From Merdimonas sp963929015 (GTDB lineage: Bacteria > Bacillota > Clostridia > Lachnospirales > Lachnospiraceae), in the NCBI RefSeq assembly GCF_963929015.1, contig NZ_CAWVHE010000019.1, positions 1 through 64,000 on the forward strand: a DNA stretch of 64,000 nucleotides. The letters are read 5' to 3'. Below the pieces are notes generated by a model. That model did no database searches. It was not told where the DNA came from and saw only the letters and a list, made by a program, of their open reading frames with translations. Positions 47,778 through 56,561 of this stretch are shown piece by piece. The translations under genes were made by a program, and so were the position numbers. How positions within the stretch are numbered: the first letter of the stretch is position 1; every line of letters begins with the position of its first letter.

Positions 47778-48467
47778 TTACACCTTAAATCGGTATCCCA
47801 CTCCCCAGATTGTCTCAATATACTGGGGGTTGGACGTATCCATCTCTATTTTCTCCCGGATCTTTTTAATGTGTACCGTTACCGTAGCGATATCGCCGAT
47901 GGATTCCATATCCCAGATCTCCCGGAACAGCTCTTCTTTGGTGTACACATGGTTAGGATGCCCCGCCAGGAAGGTCAGAAGATCAAATTCCTTGGTGGTA
48001 AAGGTCTTCTCTTCCCCGTTGACCCAGACTCTTCTGGCCGTGGTGTCGATCTTCAGCCCACGGATCTCGATGACTTTATTGACTTCTCTTGCGCTTCCCG
48101 TCAGCCGGTCATACCGGGCCAGATGGGCTTTTACTCTGGCTACCAGCTCGCTGGGGCTGAAGGGTTTTGTCATGTAGTCGTCCGCCCCAAGGCCCAGCCC
48201 CCGGATCTTATCAATATCGTCTTTTTTCGCAGACACCATGATGATCGGTGTATCTTTTTCGCTTCGGATCTGGCGGCAGATGTCAAATCCGTCCACACCC
48301 GGCAGCATCAGATCCAGAATGTATAGATCAAAGTCCTCCTCCATGGCTCTTTTAAGACCAGTCTCTCCGTCTGTGGCTACTTCTACCTGAAATCCGCTCA
48401 GCTCCAGATAATCTTTTTCCAGATCAGCGATCGTTTCTTCATCTTCTACAATCAGTATTTTACTCAT
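47778..48467 (-). CDS. OmpR-family response regulator
   Basis: DNA-binding response regulator of 229 residues. The receiver domain (SKILIVEDEETIADLEKDY; phosphoacceptor D in LYILDLMLPGVDG; VSAKKDD with the switch Thr/Ser and K) is followed by a winged-helix domain (about residues 130-225: TTKEFDLLTFLAGHPNHVYT and IWGVGYRFKV). AGGAGG lies nine bases before the ATG at 48467, which overlaps the kinase... in order, this gene is upstream of and overlaps the kinase stop-start junction by eight bases on the minus strand. The signal and targets are unknown. Confidence 0.92.
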   Translation of the reverse strand: MSKILIVEDEETIADLEKDYLELSGFQVEVATDGETGLKRAMEEDFDLYILDLMLPGVDGFDICRQIRSEKDTPIIMVSAKKDDIDKIRGLGLGADDYMTKPFSPSELVARVKAHLARYDRLTGSAREVNKVIEIRGLKIDTTARRVWVNGEEKTFTTKEFDLLTFLAGHPNHVYTKEELFREIWDMESIGDIATVTVHIKKIREKIEMDTSNPQYIETIWGVGYRFKV

Positions 48468-49956
48468 AAATCGGCACCTCCTGATATTTTCTAAGGACAA
48501 AATACATGGTAGTTCCGGTCTCTTCCCGGCTGGTGGCCCAGATCTTTCCTCCATGCTCTTCAATGATCTTTTTTACAATGGACAGCCCGATCCCGCTGCC
48601 CCCTTTAGAGGAGTTTCTGGACGCGTCGCTCCGGTAAAAGCGGTCAAAGATATTGGGCAGATCTTTTGCCGCGATTCCTTTCCCGTTATCCTCCAGCTCC
48701 ACCTGGACAAAGTCTCCTACGTCTTTGACCCGCAGATTGATCTTGGCTCTTGGCTTGTCCATATATTTCAGTGAATTGTTGACAATGTTATGGATCACCC
48801 GCTTGATCTGCTCCGCATCGGCGATTACTTTTACATCTTTTTCTACATAGTTAAAATAATCAAACTCTACATTTTTGGCTTCCAGCTCCAGAGACAGATC
48901 TTCCGCGCAGTCTTCAAAATAGTCGTTGACTGACAGGGTATTGAAGTTATAGGGAATACGGTTGGTATCGATCTTGGAGTAAAAGGTCAGCTCGTTGATC
49001 AGGGTATTCATTTCGTCGGCTTTATTGTAGATCGTCCGGACATATTTCTGCATCTTTTCCGGCGTGTCCGCCACCCCGTCCATGATCCCTTCCGCATAGC
49101 CTTTGATCGCTGTCACCGGCGTCTTTAAGTCATGGGAAATGTTGCTGATCAGTTCTTTGCTTTCTTTGTCGTAGCGAAGCTTTTCTTCCACATTATCCCG
49201 CAGGCGCACCCGCATTTCCTCCAGGTCCTGTGCCAGTCTTCCCATCTCGTCGTCCGCCACGGGACGGATCTCAAAATCCAGGTTGCCTTCCTTGATGTTT
49301 TTTGCCGCCAGCTGCATTTTCTGCAGCGGCTGCATCACCGACCTGTAGACCCAGTAGGTTAAGGCGCAGGCCGTCAGGATCAGGATGAATACGATACATA
49401 CGCCGATATCCACCACCAGTTCTTTTAGCTCCGGAATCATTTCCCGGACGTCTGATACGATGAATGCGCTGCCCTCTTCTCCGTCCGGATATCTGAAATC
49501 CACCTGTTTTACCAGGGCCTGGGCATCGCCGCCCAGATAGATCCCGTTTTCCGAAGTGGTCTCGGCCCCGCCGTATCCGGGCAGTTCCCGGATCACGCTG
49601 TCGGAGCTGTCCATGTCCGCGCCCACATAGATCATGGTATAGCCTTTGCGGACCAGAAGATAGGCATTTTTCCCTTTGAGCATCTGGTTGAACTCTCCGA
49701 GGGCTGTGGCGTCCTCCATGGCTCCCGGCGTACTCCGGGCCATATCCTGCAGCTGATGATAAGATTCTTCCGTCATGGTAGAAATGGTCTGCATGGAGTT
49801 GGAGAGGCTCTCCACTGTCGTCCCGCTGATCTGATAGGTCTTCTCTATGGTACTGATCTGATAGCTTCCCAGAAGAAAGATAAAGGTAGTCCCCAGAAAT
49901 ATGGGAAGCAAAAGTACCGTTAAAAAAGCGATGATCAATTTTGTCTTCAGCTTCAT
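48460..49956 (-). CDS. Membrane sensor histidine kinase
   Basis: Two-component kinase of 498 residues: helix one (LIIAFLTVLLLPIFLGTTF), an extracytoplasmic sensor of about 150 residues, helix two (ELVVDIGVCIVFILILTACA), a HAMP linker (MQPLQKMQLAAKNIKEGNL), a HisKA dimer helix with the phosphorylated His in ISHDLKTPVTAIKGYAEG, and a HATPase domain with NNSLKYM, DNGKGIA and GGSGIGLSIVKKI. The gene precedes the response regulator in transcription order (minus strand) and overlaps it by eight bases, so expression is coupled. GGAGG precedes the ATG at 49956. Nearest relatives by layout are PhoR/VanS-like kinases; the stimulus is unknown. Confidence 0.93.
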   Translation of the reverse strand: MKLKTKLIIAFLTVLLLPIFLGTTFIFLLGSYQISTIEKTYQISGTTVESLSNSMQTISTMTEESYHQLQDMARSTPGAMEDATALGEFNQMLKGKNAYLLVRKGYTMIYVGADMDSSDSVIRELPGYGGAETTSENGIYLGGDAQALVKQVDFRYPDGEEGSAFIVSDVREMIPELKELVVDIGVCIVFILILTACALTYWVYRSVMQPLQKMQLAAKNIKEGNLDFEIRPVADDEMGRLAQDLEEMRVRLRDNVEEKLRYDKESKELISNISHDLKTPVTAIKGYAEGIMDGVADTPEKMQKYVRTIYNKADEMNTLINELTFYSKIDTNRIPYNFNTLSVNDYFEDCAEDLSLELEAKNVEFDYFNYVEKDVKVIADAEQIKRVIHNIVNNSLKYMDKPRAKINLRVKDVGDFVQVELEDNGKGIAAKDLPNIFDRFYRSDASRNSSKGGSGIGLSIVKKIIEEHGGKIWATSREETGTTMYFVLRKYQEVPIYE

Positions 49957-49987
49957 AAAATCATTCCTCCGACAAAAGTATAGCACG

Positions 49988-50016
49988 AAAAAGGGCGCTC
50001 CTTAAACAAAGCGCCC
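49988..50016 (-). terminator. Terminator of metK
   Basis: On the minus strand GGGCGCT / AGCGCCC arms are followed by TTTTTC, 20 bases after the metK stop. Confidence 0.85.
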
Positions 50017-50035
50017 ATAAATTTTTATAAAGTTT

Positions 50036-51223
50036 TTATAAATATTTTTTCAGTATATCCACTTTATCCAGTCTTTCCCAGGGGAGATCTGTGTCTGTAC
50101 GCCCGAAGTGGCCGTAGGCGGCTGTCTGCTTGTAGATCGGTCTTCGCAGATCCAGCATTTTGATGATCCCTGCCGGGCGAAGGTCGAAGTTCTCCCGGAT
50201 GATCTCTACCAGTTTCTGGTCGCTGACTTTGCCGGTGCCGAAGGTATCTACCATGATCGAGGTGGGGTGCGCCACTCCGATCGCGTAGGAGAGCTGGATC
50301 TCGCATTTCTTTGCAAGCCCTGCCGCTACGATATTTTTGGCCACATATCTGGCCGCATAGGCTGCGGAACGGTCTACCTTGGTGCAGTCTTTTCCGGAAA
50401 ATGCGCCGCCGCCGTGACGGGCCATGCCGCCGTAGGTGTCTACGATCAGCTTCCGGCCGGTGAGGCCGCTGTCGCCGTGGGGGCCGCCGATGACAAAGCG
50501 TCCGGTGGGGTTGATAAAGTATTTGGTGTCCGCGTCTGTCATGCCTTCCGGGATCACCGCGTCAAAGACATATTTCTTAATGTCCTCTCGGATCGTCTCC
50601 TGGCTTACTTCCGGATTGTGCTGGGTGGACAGGACCACCGCGTCCAGGCGGAAGGGAACGCCGTTTTCATCATATTCTACCGTAACCTGTGTCTTGCCGT
50701 CGGGTCTTAAATAGGGCAGTGTGCCGTCTTTGCGGACTTCTGTCAGTCTGCGGGCCAGCTTGTGAGCCAGAGCGATGGGATAGGGCATATATTCCGGTGT
50801 TTCGTCGGAAGCGTAGCCAAACATCATTCCCTGGTCTCCCGCTCCAATGGCGTCAAGATCTGCATCGGACATTTTTTCTTCTTTTGCTTCCAGCGCCTTA
50901 TCCACGCCAAGGGCGATATCTGCGGACTGCTCGTCAATGGCTGTGATCACGCCGCAGGTATCTGCGTCAAATCCGAATTTTCCTCTGGTATATCCGATCT
51001 CCCGGACAGTGTCGCGCACGATTTTCTGGATATCTACATAGGCGTTGGTGGTAATCTCTCCCATGACCATTACCAGGCCGGTGGTGGTGCAGGTCTCGCA
51101 GGCCACGCGGCTCATGGGGTCCTGCTCCATCAGCGCGTCCAGGATCGCGTCCGAAATCTGGTCGCACATTTTATCCGGATGTCCTTCGGTTACTGATTCT
51201 GAAGTAAATAAGCGTCTCTCCAT
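50036..51223 (-). CDS. metK: S-adenosylmethionine synthetase
   Basis: Makes SAM from methionine and ATP in the cytosol; 395 residues. Family landmarks are FTSESVTEGHPDKMCDQISD at the N-terminus, GAGDQGMMFGYASDE, GGPHGDSGLTGRKLIVDTYG (P-loop-like) and AFSGKDCTKVDRSAAY. The ATG at 51223 has AGGAG upstream. A SAM-I riboswitch and terminator lie in the leader, so transcription should stop when SAM is plentiful. Normal length and no defects seen. Confidence 0.97.
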   Translation of the reverse strand: MERRLFTSESVTEGHPDKMCDQISDAILDALMEQDPMSRVACETCTTTGLVMVMGEITTNAYVDIQKIVRDTVREIGYTRGKFGFDADTCGVITAIDEQSADIALGVDKALEAKEEKMSDADLDAIGAGDQGMMFGYASDETPEYMPYPIALAHKLARRLTEVRKDGTLPYLRPDGKTQVTVEYDENGVPFRLDAVVLSTQHNPEVSQETIREDIKKYVFDAVIPEGMTDADTKYFINPTGRFVIGGPHGDSGLTGRKLIVDTYGGMARHGGGAFSGKDCTKVDRSAAYAARYVAKNIVAAGLAKKCEIQLSYAIGVAHPTSIMVDTFGTGKVSDQKLVEIIRENFDLRPAGIIKMLDLRRPIYKQTAAYGHFGRTDTDLPWERLDKVDILKKYL

Positions 51224-51348
51224 GTTTTTTCTCCTTTTCTTCTCTTCCAGCATCCTTTCTCCAGGTGAGGAGGGTCTTTGCAGCCGCCGGGGGAATGAAA
51301 GCCCGGGGGACTTAAGGGCCCTCCCGGTCTTAGGCCCGGCGCTACCAC

Positions 51349-51377
51349 AAAAAAACAGCCCGCATAAGCGGACTGTT
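51349..51377 (-). terminator. Riboswitch-controlled terminator before metK
   Basis: On the minus strand ACAGTCCGC / GCGGGCTGT arms with a TTAT loop are followed by TTTTTTTG, about 20 bases after the riboswitch aptamer. Between it and metK (51224-51348) the sequence is GC-rich with no gene. Confidence 0.85.
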
Positions 51378-51397
51378 TTATATGTTCATAAATCAAT

Positions 51398-51501
51398 CCT
51401 CTTATTGTTCGATTGCTCGCTCAGGTTGGCACCTTCCCGCCATGCGGGGGTTGCCGCAGCTTCACAGATCCTTTGTATCTCCACTGCTCTGAATAAGAGA
51501 A
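51398..51501 (-). ncRNA. SAM-I (S-box) riboswitch
   Basis: On the minus strand the aptamer shows the class I SAM order: P1 strand CTCTTATTC, AGAGCAGTGGAGATA, GGATCTGTGAAGCTGCGGCA, ACC, a CCCGCATGGCGGG arm, AAGGTGCCAACCTG, AGCGAGCAATCGA, and the closing P1 strand AATAAGAG. It is followed by an intrinsic terminator and then metK, the classic target. Confidence 0.93.
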
Positions 51502-51645
51502 AGTCTGCAATATGTGATTTTAGGTACGCATAAGACTCTACACCGTTTCTGCTCTCTTGTCAAGAGGATTTTCCAGACTGCCTCTTTCTTCCGCCTTTTC
51601 GCTCTGACTTTCCCGCCTGCTTTTGCTCCGCCTCTTCGCCGGTTT

Positions 51646-52890
51646 TTAGTCCAGTTTTTTTGTGGCCGCTATACCGGCTACGCAGCAAACGCCTGCAACC
51701 AACAGCGCCCTCTCCTGACCAAATGCCTCCAGCAGCACCGGGCAGAGTACGGAAGCAATCCCATAGCCAATCATGACGGCTCCAAAATTGCTTCCCTGAT
51801 GCTTCATGCCGAAATAATCCGACACCATCACCGGAAATACACTGACGACGCCGCCATAGACCAAGCAGATTGCCGAGCACAGCGCTGCGAAGGCCGGTCC
51901 GGCCGCTGCCATCAGCCCAAAAGAAGCTCCTGTAGCGATTACAAACAGCCCGTATACCACCGGTTTTCTGCCGATTCTGTCCGACAGCCAGGGAGCAGCC
52001 ACCCGGCCAATGATATTGGCCACAGAGGCGGCTGTTACGCCTGCAAGTGCCTGCATGGCAGTGAGGCCTCTTTCAAGTCCCAGAGACATCATCAGCGGAT
52101 TGACCAGCGCGTAGGACGGCACGGCCAGCGCCATGGCAAGGCTTAGCCAGTAGTAGCGGCCGGTCCTCATCATTTCCGCCGCCGTATACTGGCGCTGATA
52201 TGTCCCCTGCCCTGCCAGGGTCCCTTTTCCAGGCTGCTGCGCTGTGGCCGCCTGTTCCTGCAGTTCTTCCGGCGCCTCCTTCCCAGGCTGCGCGCTGGCT
52301 GCCCGTTCCTGCAGTTCTTCCGGCGCTTCCTTAAGAAACCACGTCCCCAGGCAGAGGACTGCATAGATGACCGTCACCACCAGCATCGCAAAATGAAATC
52401 CTTTTGCCGCAAGGATCCTGTCGCACAGCGGATTCATGATCACTCCCGAAACACCGATCACGCCGATGGTAATGCCTGTCACCATTCCCCGCTTATCCGG
52501 AAACCATCCCTGCGGGATCGCCACCAGCATGCTAAAGGCGCAGCCGGAGCCAAGCCCGCCCAGGGCGCCATAGCCAAGCGTCACCAGCCAGGGCGCGTCC
52601 GTCGGCGCCAGCGCAGCCAGCAAAAAACCCAGACACATCAGACAGCTGCCCGCCCAGACCGTTTTTTTCGCTCCGATCTTATGCTGCAGCCAGCCGCCGA
52701 TCATATTGCCAAACGCAAAAATACCGATGATTACCGTAAACGGCAGACTGGATGCAGCCGCCGACACACCGAACTCCCTCTGCATATATGGCTGGAATAC
52801 CGTCCAGATATAGGGATTCCCGTGAACAAAATTTACAGCCGAAGCCATAACTAAAATAAAATATCGATTACTTTTCCACTCTTTCCACAT
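51646..52890 (-). CDS. MFS transporter of the oxalate/formate antiporter (OFA) type
   Basis: Twelve-helix MFS protein of 414 residues. The first half has NPYIWTVFQPYMQREFGVS and GGWLQHKIGAKKTVWAG; loop 2-3 and GALGGLGSGCAFSMLV followed by IPQGWFPDKRGMVTGI are strong cues of the OFA subfamily, which exchanges carboxylates. The central loop carries two and a half copies of a 17-residue repeat (KEAPEELQERAASAQPG). No clear ribosome site precedes the ATG at 52890, although the N-terminus looks right. Transcribed alone; the substrate is uncertain. Confidence 0.87.
   Translation of the reverse strand: MWKEWKSNRYFILVMASAVNFVHGNPYIWTVFQPYMQREFGVSAAASSLPFTVIIGIFAFGNMIGGWLQHKIGAKKTVWAGSCLMCLGFLLAALAPTDAPWLVTLGYGALGGLGSGCAFSMLVAIPQGWFPDKRGMVTGITIGVIGVSGVIMNPLCDRILAAKGFHFAMLVVTVIYAVLCLGTWFLKEAPEELQERAASAQPGKEAPEELQEQAATAQQPGKGTLAGQGTYQRQYTAAEMMRTGRYYWLSLAMALAVPSYALVNPLMMSLGLERGLTAMQALAGVTAASVANIIGRVAAPWLSDRIGRKPVVYGLFVIATGASFGLMAAAGPAFAALCSAICLVYGGVVSVFPVMVSDYFGMKHQGSNFGAVMIGYGIASVLCPVLLEAFGQERALLVAGVCCVAGIAATKKLD
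52226..52331 (-). repeat. 51-base in-frame tandem repeat in OFA-type transporter
   Basis: A 51-base unit starting TTCCTGCAGTTCTTCCGGCG (plus strand) at 52255 recurs at 52306, with a partial earlier copy from about 52226. It encodes a charged 17-residue linker segment between helices 6 and 7. Confidence 0.88.
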
Positions 52891-52916
52891 AGGTTATCCA
52901 CATTTTCAACATTTCT

Positions 52917-52964
52917 CCAAATTGGGGACGGGGGATTTCTGAAAATCCCCCGTCCCCAATTTGG
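52917..52964. repeat. Palindrome, family B copy 2
   Basis: CCAAATTGGGGACGGGGG and its complement form 22-base arms around a 4-base centre (52939-52942). It begins three bases beyond the murA stop on the minus strand and so likely serves as its terminator. It shares GGGGACGGGGGATTT with the palindrome at 43899. Confidence 0.9.
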
Positions 52965-52967
52965 TAA

Positions 52968-54260
52968 TTATCCCACTTTTAATTTAAATTTCTGCATTTC
53001 TTTTTCTGAGGATACTTTTTCGATCATGCCGCCCAGTGAGCGGAGTTTTTCTTCAAATCTTTCATATCCTCTCTGGATATAGACGATGTCGTCTACGATG
53101 GTGTATCCTTCTGCCGCCAGCCCTGCGATGCAAAGCGCCGCTCCGGCGCGCAGATCCGGCGCGCTGACTCTTGCGCCTGTGAATCCTGTTACGCCTTCTA
53201 TGGTGGCGGAATTTCCTTCGATCTTGCTGACTGCTCCCATCCTTGCCAGTTCGTCCAGATACTTGAATCTGTTTTCAAAGATACTTTCTGTGATGATACT
53301 TGTCCCTTTGCACAGCGCCAGCGTTACGCCGATCTGCGGCTGCATATCCGTCGGGAATCCGGGATAAGGAAGGGTCTTTACATGGGTGCTTCTTAAGTTG
53401 CCTTTGGATACTACGCGCACTGCGTCGTCAAATTCCTCTACTTCGCATCCGATCTCTACCAGTTTGGCGATCGTTGCCTCCAGATGTTTCGGGATGACGT
53501 TGAGTACGGTTACATCTCCTCTGGTTGCCGCCGCTGCAAACATGAAGGTTCCAGCCTCGATCTGATCCGGAATGACGGAATATTCGGTTCCGTGAAGCTT
53601 CTGTACGCCGCGGATCTTGATCACGTCAGTTCCGGCGCCCCGGATATTGGCGCCCATGCTGTTAAGGAAGTTCGCCACATCCACCACATGCGGCTCTTTC
53701 GCCACATTTTCCAGGATAGTCAGCCCTTCTGCCATGGCTGCCGTCATCATTACATTAATGGTAGCGCCTACACTTACCACGTCAAAATAAATGTGTCTTC
53801 CAATCAGACGGTCTGCCTCTGTCATGATCTTGCCGTGCTCGATCTCCACGTCCGCGCCCAGAGCGCGAAATCCTTTGATGTGCTGATCGATCGGGCGGCT
53901 TCCGATATTACATCCTCCCGGAAGCGCCACATCCGCACGTTTGTATTTGCCAAGAAGCGCGCCCAGCAGATAATAAGAAGCGCGAATTTTCTTGATATAA
54001 TCATATTCAATGGAAACATCATGGATATGCTTCCCGTTAATCTTTACCGTATGTCTGTCGACCCTGTGAACCATTGCGCCGATCCCCTCGATCGCGTCCA
54101 GCAAAACATTGATGTCATTTACATCCGGGAGATTATCGATCAGCACAGTATCGTCTGTCATGATCGCTGCTGAAAGGATCGCAAGCGCGGCATTTTTTGC
54201 TCCGCCGATCTCCACTTCTCCCACCAGCGGATGTCCGCCTTTAATGATATACTGCTCCAT
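52968..54260 (-). CDS. murA: UDP-N-acetylglucosamine 1-carboxyvinyltransferase
   Basis: First committed enzyme of peptidoglycan synthesis, 430 residues. GGAKNAALAIL holds the catalytic Lys and Asn; LPGGCNIGSRPIDQHIKGF holds the active-site Cys attacked by fosfomycin; YPGFPTDMQPQIGVTLAL is also typical. The ATG at 54260 has GAGGTG upstream; a TTG four codons earlier is not needed. It has a good promoter and a palindromic terminator. Cytosolic. Confidence 0.96.
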   Translation of the reverse strand: MEQYIIKGGHPLVGEVEIGGAKNAALAILSAAIMTDDTVLIDNLPDVNDINVLLDAIEGIGAMVHRVDRHTVKINGKHIHDVSIEYDYIKKIRASYYLLGALLGKYKRADVALPGGCNIGSRPIDQHIKGFRALGADVEIEHGKIMTEADRLIGRHIYFDVVSVGATINVMMTAAMAEGLTILENVAKEPHVVDVANFLNSMGANIRGAGTDVIKIRGVQKLHGTEYSVIPDQIEAGTFMFAAAATRGDVTVLNVIPKHLEATIAKLVEIGCEVEEFDDAVRVVSKGNLRSTHVKTLPYPGFPTDMQPQIGVTLALCKGTSIITESIFENRFKYLDELARMGAVSKIEGNSATIEGVTGFTGARVSAPDLRAGAALCIAGLAAEGYTIVDDIVYIQRGYERFEEKLRSLGGMIEKVSSEKEMQKFKLKVG

Positions 54261-54327
54261 AACACACCTCAAAATATCTATTCTGTCTTTCTCTCATATC
54301 AAAATTCTTTTTTACATATTCTTCAAT

Positions 54328-54355
54328 ATTATAGCATAGAATCGGGAAATGTAAA
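54328..54355 (-). promoter_or_regulatory. Promoter of murA
   Basis: On the minus strand TTTACA (54350-54355), 16-base spacer, TATAAT (54328-54333) with a TGC extension, about 68 bases before the murA ATG. Confidence 0.78.
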
Positions 54356-54376
54356 ATATTTTTTATAATTTGTAAC

Positions 54377-54904
54377 TTATTTGTAATATTTGCAAGGAAG
54401 TTCATCCATTTTTTGTACTGCGTCCAGTACCGCCTCTATCGTCTCATCCAGACCTTTTCCATCCTCACAGATCGTAAGATCCGCATACTTTTCAAAAAGC
54501 TTTACCCGCTCCTCATAAAGTTCCAGAAGAGACTGTCCTTCCCGCAGTACAACACCGCGGTTTTTTGCATGATGGAGCCTGTTACTTATTGTCTCGTAAG
54601 AAGCCTGCAAATATACCACTGTCCCGATTTCCTTATAATGGCGCATCGCGTTTTCGCAGTATACTACGCTCCCGCCGGGGGCGATAACCGCATGGTCCGC
54701 CTCCAGTTCTGCGTTGATCCGGTCTTCCACCTCCAGAAATCCGGATCTGCCCCGTTCCCGGATGATTTCTTTCAGAAGCTTTCCTTCTTTTTCCTGGATC
54801 AGAATATCCACGTCTATAAAATGATAGCCCAGCCGCTTTGCCGTCACTACTCCCACCGTGCTTTTTCCCGCAGCGGGCATGCCGATAAATATAAGATTCT
54901 TCAC
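54377..54904 (-). CDS. Shikimate kinase-like P-loop kinase
   Basis: Cytosolic kinase of 175 residues with the shikimate kinase fold: Walker A GMPAAGKSTVG, FIDVDILIQEKEG, APGGSVVY and the lid-side YEERVKLFEKYAD. The shikimate-contacting FR..E motif of AroK reads GFLEVED here, so the arginine that binds the substrate carboxylate is a leucine. Proteins like this are commonly annotated as shikimate kinase in Clostridia, but the substrate may differ. No other aromatic-pathway gene is nearby. It is next to murA, transcribed separately. Confidence 0.75.
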   Translation of the reverse strand: MKNLIFIGMPAAGKSTVGVVTAKRLGYHFIDVDILIQEKEGKLLKEIIRERGRSGFLEVEDRINAELEADHAVIAPGGSVVYCENAMRHYKEIGTVVYLQASYETISNRLHHAKNRGVVLREGQSLLELYEERVKLFEKYADLTICEDGKGLDETIEAVLDAVQKMDELPCKYYK

Positions 54905-54988
54905 GGAATTTTCTCCTTTCGCTTTCCGTATTTTAACACATCCGAAAGCAGCTGTCAGCGAAAAATCTGATTTCCTGCAAATCTCATC

Positions 54989-55345
54989 TTAGAAAAATCT
55001 TCTGTGCCCGCTTCGGTATTCCGCTCTCCTCTTTAAGATCTCCTGGCAGGTCATGACCTTTATAAGGTCCGCCATCCAGGCTCCCGGCCTCTCCTCCTCT
55101 TCTGCCGCCTTATCAAAAATTCTCCTGCACAGAAGCCGAAACTGCAGCGGATCCGGATATTCGTCATAGATCACGCTCCCGGCGTACATAAGCCGGTCGC
55201 ATTCTTCTTCCACATATGGCGTCAGCCGTTTTGCCGCGTCCGGATATAATGTTTTCATATACTCCAGATCCCTCCTCATCTGTCTTTCCTCCTCGAAAAA
55301 CACCGGCATCGGATAAACCATGTAGTAGGGAAGTTTCTGTTCCAT
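54989..55345 (-). CDS. Conserved hypothetical protein
   Basis: Protein of 118 residues, probably cytosolic and helical, rich in Tyr, Glu and Arg (EQKLPYYMVYPMPVFFEEER, YMKTLYPDAAKRLTPYVEEE, SVIYDEYPDPLQFRLLCRRI). I do not recognise a named domain, though I have the impression of a conserved Clostridia hypothetical. AAGGAG lies eight bases before the ATG at 55345. It lies 84 bases upstream of the kinase-like gene, on the same strand. The length and codon use look like a real gene. Confidence 0.6.
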   Translation of the reverse strand: MEQKLPYYMVYPMPVFFEEERQMRRDLEYMKTLYPDAAKRLTPYVEEECDRLMYAGSVIYDEYPDPLQFRLLCRRIFDKAAEEEERPGAWMADLIKVMTCQEILKRRAEYRSGHRRFF

Positions 55346-55485
55346 GGCGCACACTCCTTAAAATCAGTATCTGTATTATTATATGCAGCGGATCTTTTTT
55401 TGCTGCTTTTCTCTGTGCTTATCCTCTCTGACATCCGAACTGTTTCGTCAAATACAGACCCGCAGCGATTCCTGCCCCGCACACA

Positions 55486-55520
55486 AAAATCCTACACAGG
55501 CCTTCTGCCCGTGCAGGATT
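55486..55520 (-). terminator. Terminator of the intact Rpn-type gene
   Basis: On the minus strand AATCCTGCAC and GTGTAGGATT arms (small mismatches) with inner GGGC pairing are followed by TTTTTG, about 15 bases after the stop. Confidence 0.75.
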
Positions 55521-55535
55521 TCTTTTCATATCTAT

Positions 55536-56561
55536 TTATCTCTTCCCATTTTCGGGAACTTCTTCATATGCTGCCAGTTTCTTTTTAAGCTCTGCAATTT
55601 CTCGTTCCTGCTCGGAAATCTTTTTATCCTTCCGGACAGATTCTTCCTCCCGCTCTTTCTTTAATGCGTCGATCTCCTCCTGCATTTCATCGATCATCAG
55701 CTGTACGGTATTCCGGTCCAGTTCACGTAACTCCTCCGAAAACATCCCCATCACCCTTTCCACATTTCGGCAAAGCTCATAGATTTCCCGGTAATACTTC
55801 TCAAATCCCGGATACTGGTCAAGTAATGTTTCTATAGTTTCCGGATCATCTACACTTAGGAATGTGAGCCATGCATCCAGCTTATTTCTGATACTATTAT
55901 TGTGCAAAAGTTCCCGAAAGATGTCAAGACTGACAAAACAAAATTCCTGTAAAAGTTCCAGCTTTACGCCCGTATCAGATACCTGCGTAAAACGATGGAT
56001 ACAATTCTTTTTGTCTTCCCGCAATTCTTTCGGACTCTTTTCAAAAAACACAATTGTATATACTCTCTGAATATCCCGATAGCTAAATGCTCTTCCTCTT
56101 TCTCCCCGTACGCGTTTATACTGACGCAGGAGAAGATCTGCTGAATAGCAGGCGCTTCTTTGACCCGAAAATTTATAACCAATCTTTTGCACTTCCACGT
56201 TCGCAATACTATGATCCTCCAGTTCTACCACAATATCCATAATAACCAGAGAACTTTCATCCGCAATCCGCGTAGAGTCATTGGGAAGTACCTGTAAAAT
56301 TTTCACCTGCTGCCCCAGGATCAATGACAATAATTCATTCAGCCGCTCCGGGGCATTTTCCGGACTTAATATTTCTTTGAAAAATGAATCATATAAGATT
56401 CTAACCCCTTTGTTTCCAGAACAAAACTCCAGAAATTCTTTCTGCTGCTCCATGTCCCAACTTTGAAACAGTTCTTCCAACCGCAGATTTTCCCTGATGA
56501 TAAGACGTATTTCCTCTTTTGAACGAATCATTGGAAAATGAGATTTGAGAGATTTCTTCAT
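55536..56561 (-). CDS. PD-(D/E)XK nuclease-family (Rpn/transposase-like) protein
   Basis: Protein of 341 residues of the Rpn-like family often labelled PD-(D/E)XK nuclease family transposase. The N-terminal region has IRENLRLEELFQSWDMEQQ, then the nuclease core with VIMDIVVELEDHSIANVEVQ (catalytic D and ExQ) and FSGQRSACYSADLLLRQY. The C-terminal quarter is a coiled coil (MIDEMQEEIDALKKEREEE, EREIAELKKKLAAYEE). Rpn proteins of E. coli raise recombination; many members occur in several copies per genome. GGAGG lies upstream of the ATG at 56561. Unlike the broken member at 10461 it is open throughout, and the two are different subfamilies by length and tail. Confidence 0.82.
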   Translation of the reverse strand: MKKSLKSHFPMIRSKEEIRLIIRENLRLEELFQSWDMEQQKEFLEFCSGNKGVRILYDSFFKEILSPENAPERLNELLSLILGQQVKILQVLPNDSTRIADESSLVIMDIVVELEDHSIANVEVQKIGYKFSGQRSACYSADLLLRQYKRVRGERGRAFSYRDIQRVYTIVFFEKSPKELREDKKNCIHRFTQVSDTGVKLELLQEFCFVSLDIFRELLHNNSIRNKLDAWLTFLSVDDPETIETLLDQYPGFEKYYREIYELCRNVERVMGMFSEELRELDRNTVQLMIDEMQEEIDALKKEREEESVRKDKKISEQEREIAELKKKLAAYEEVPENGKR

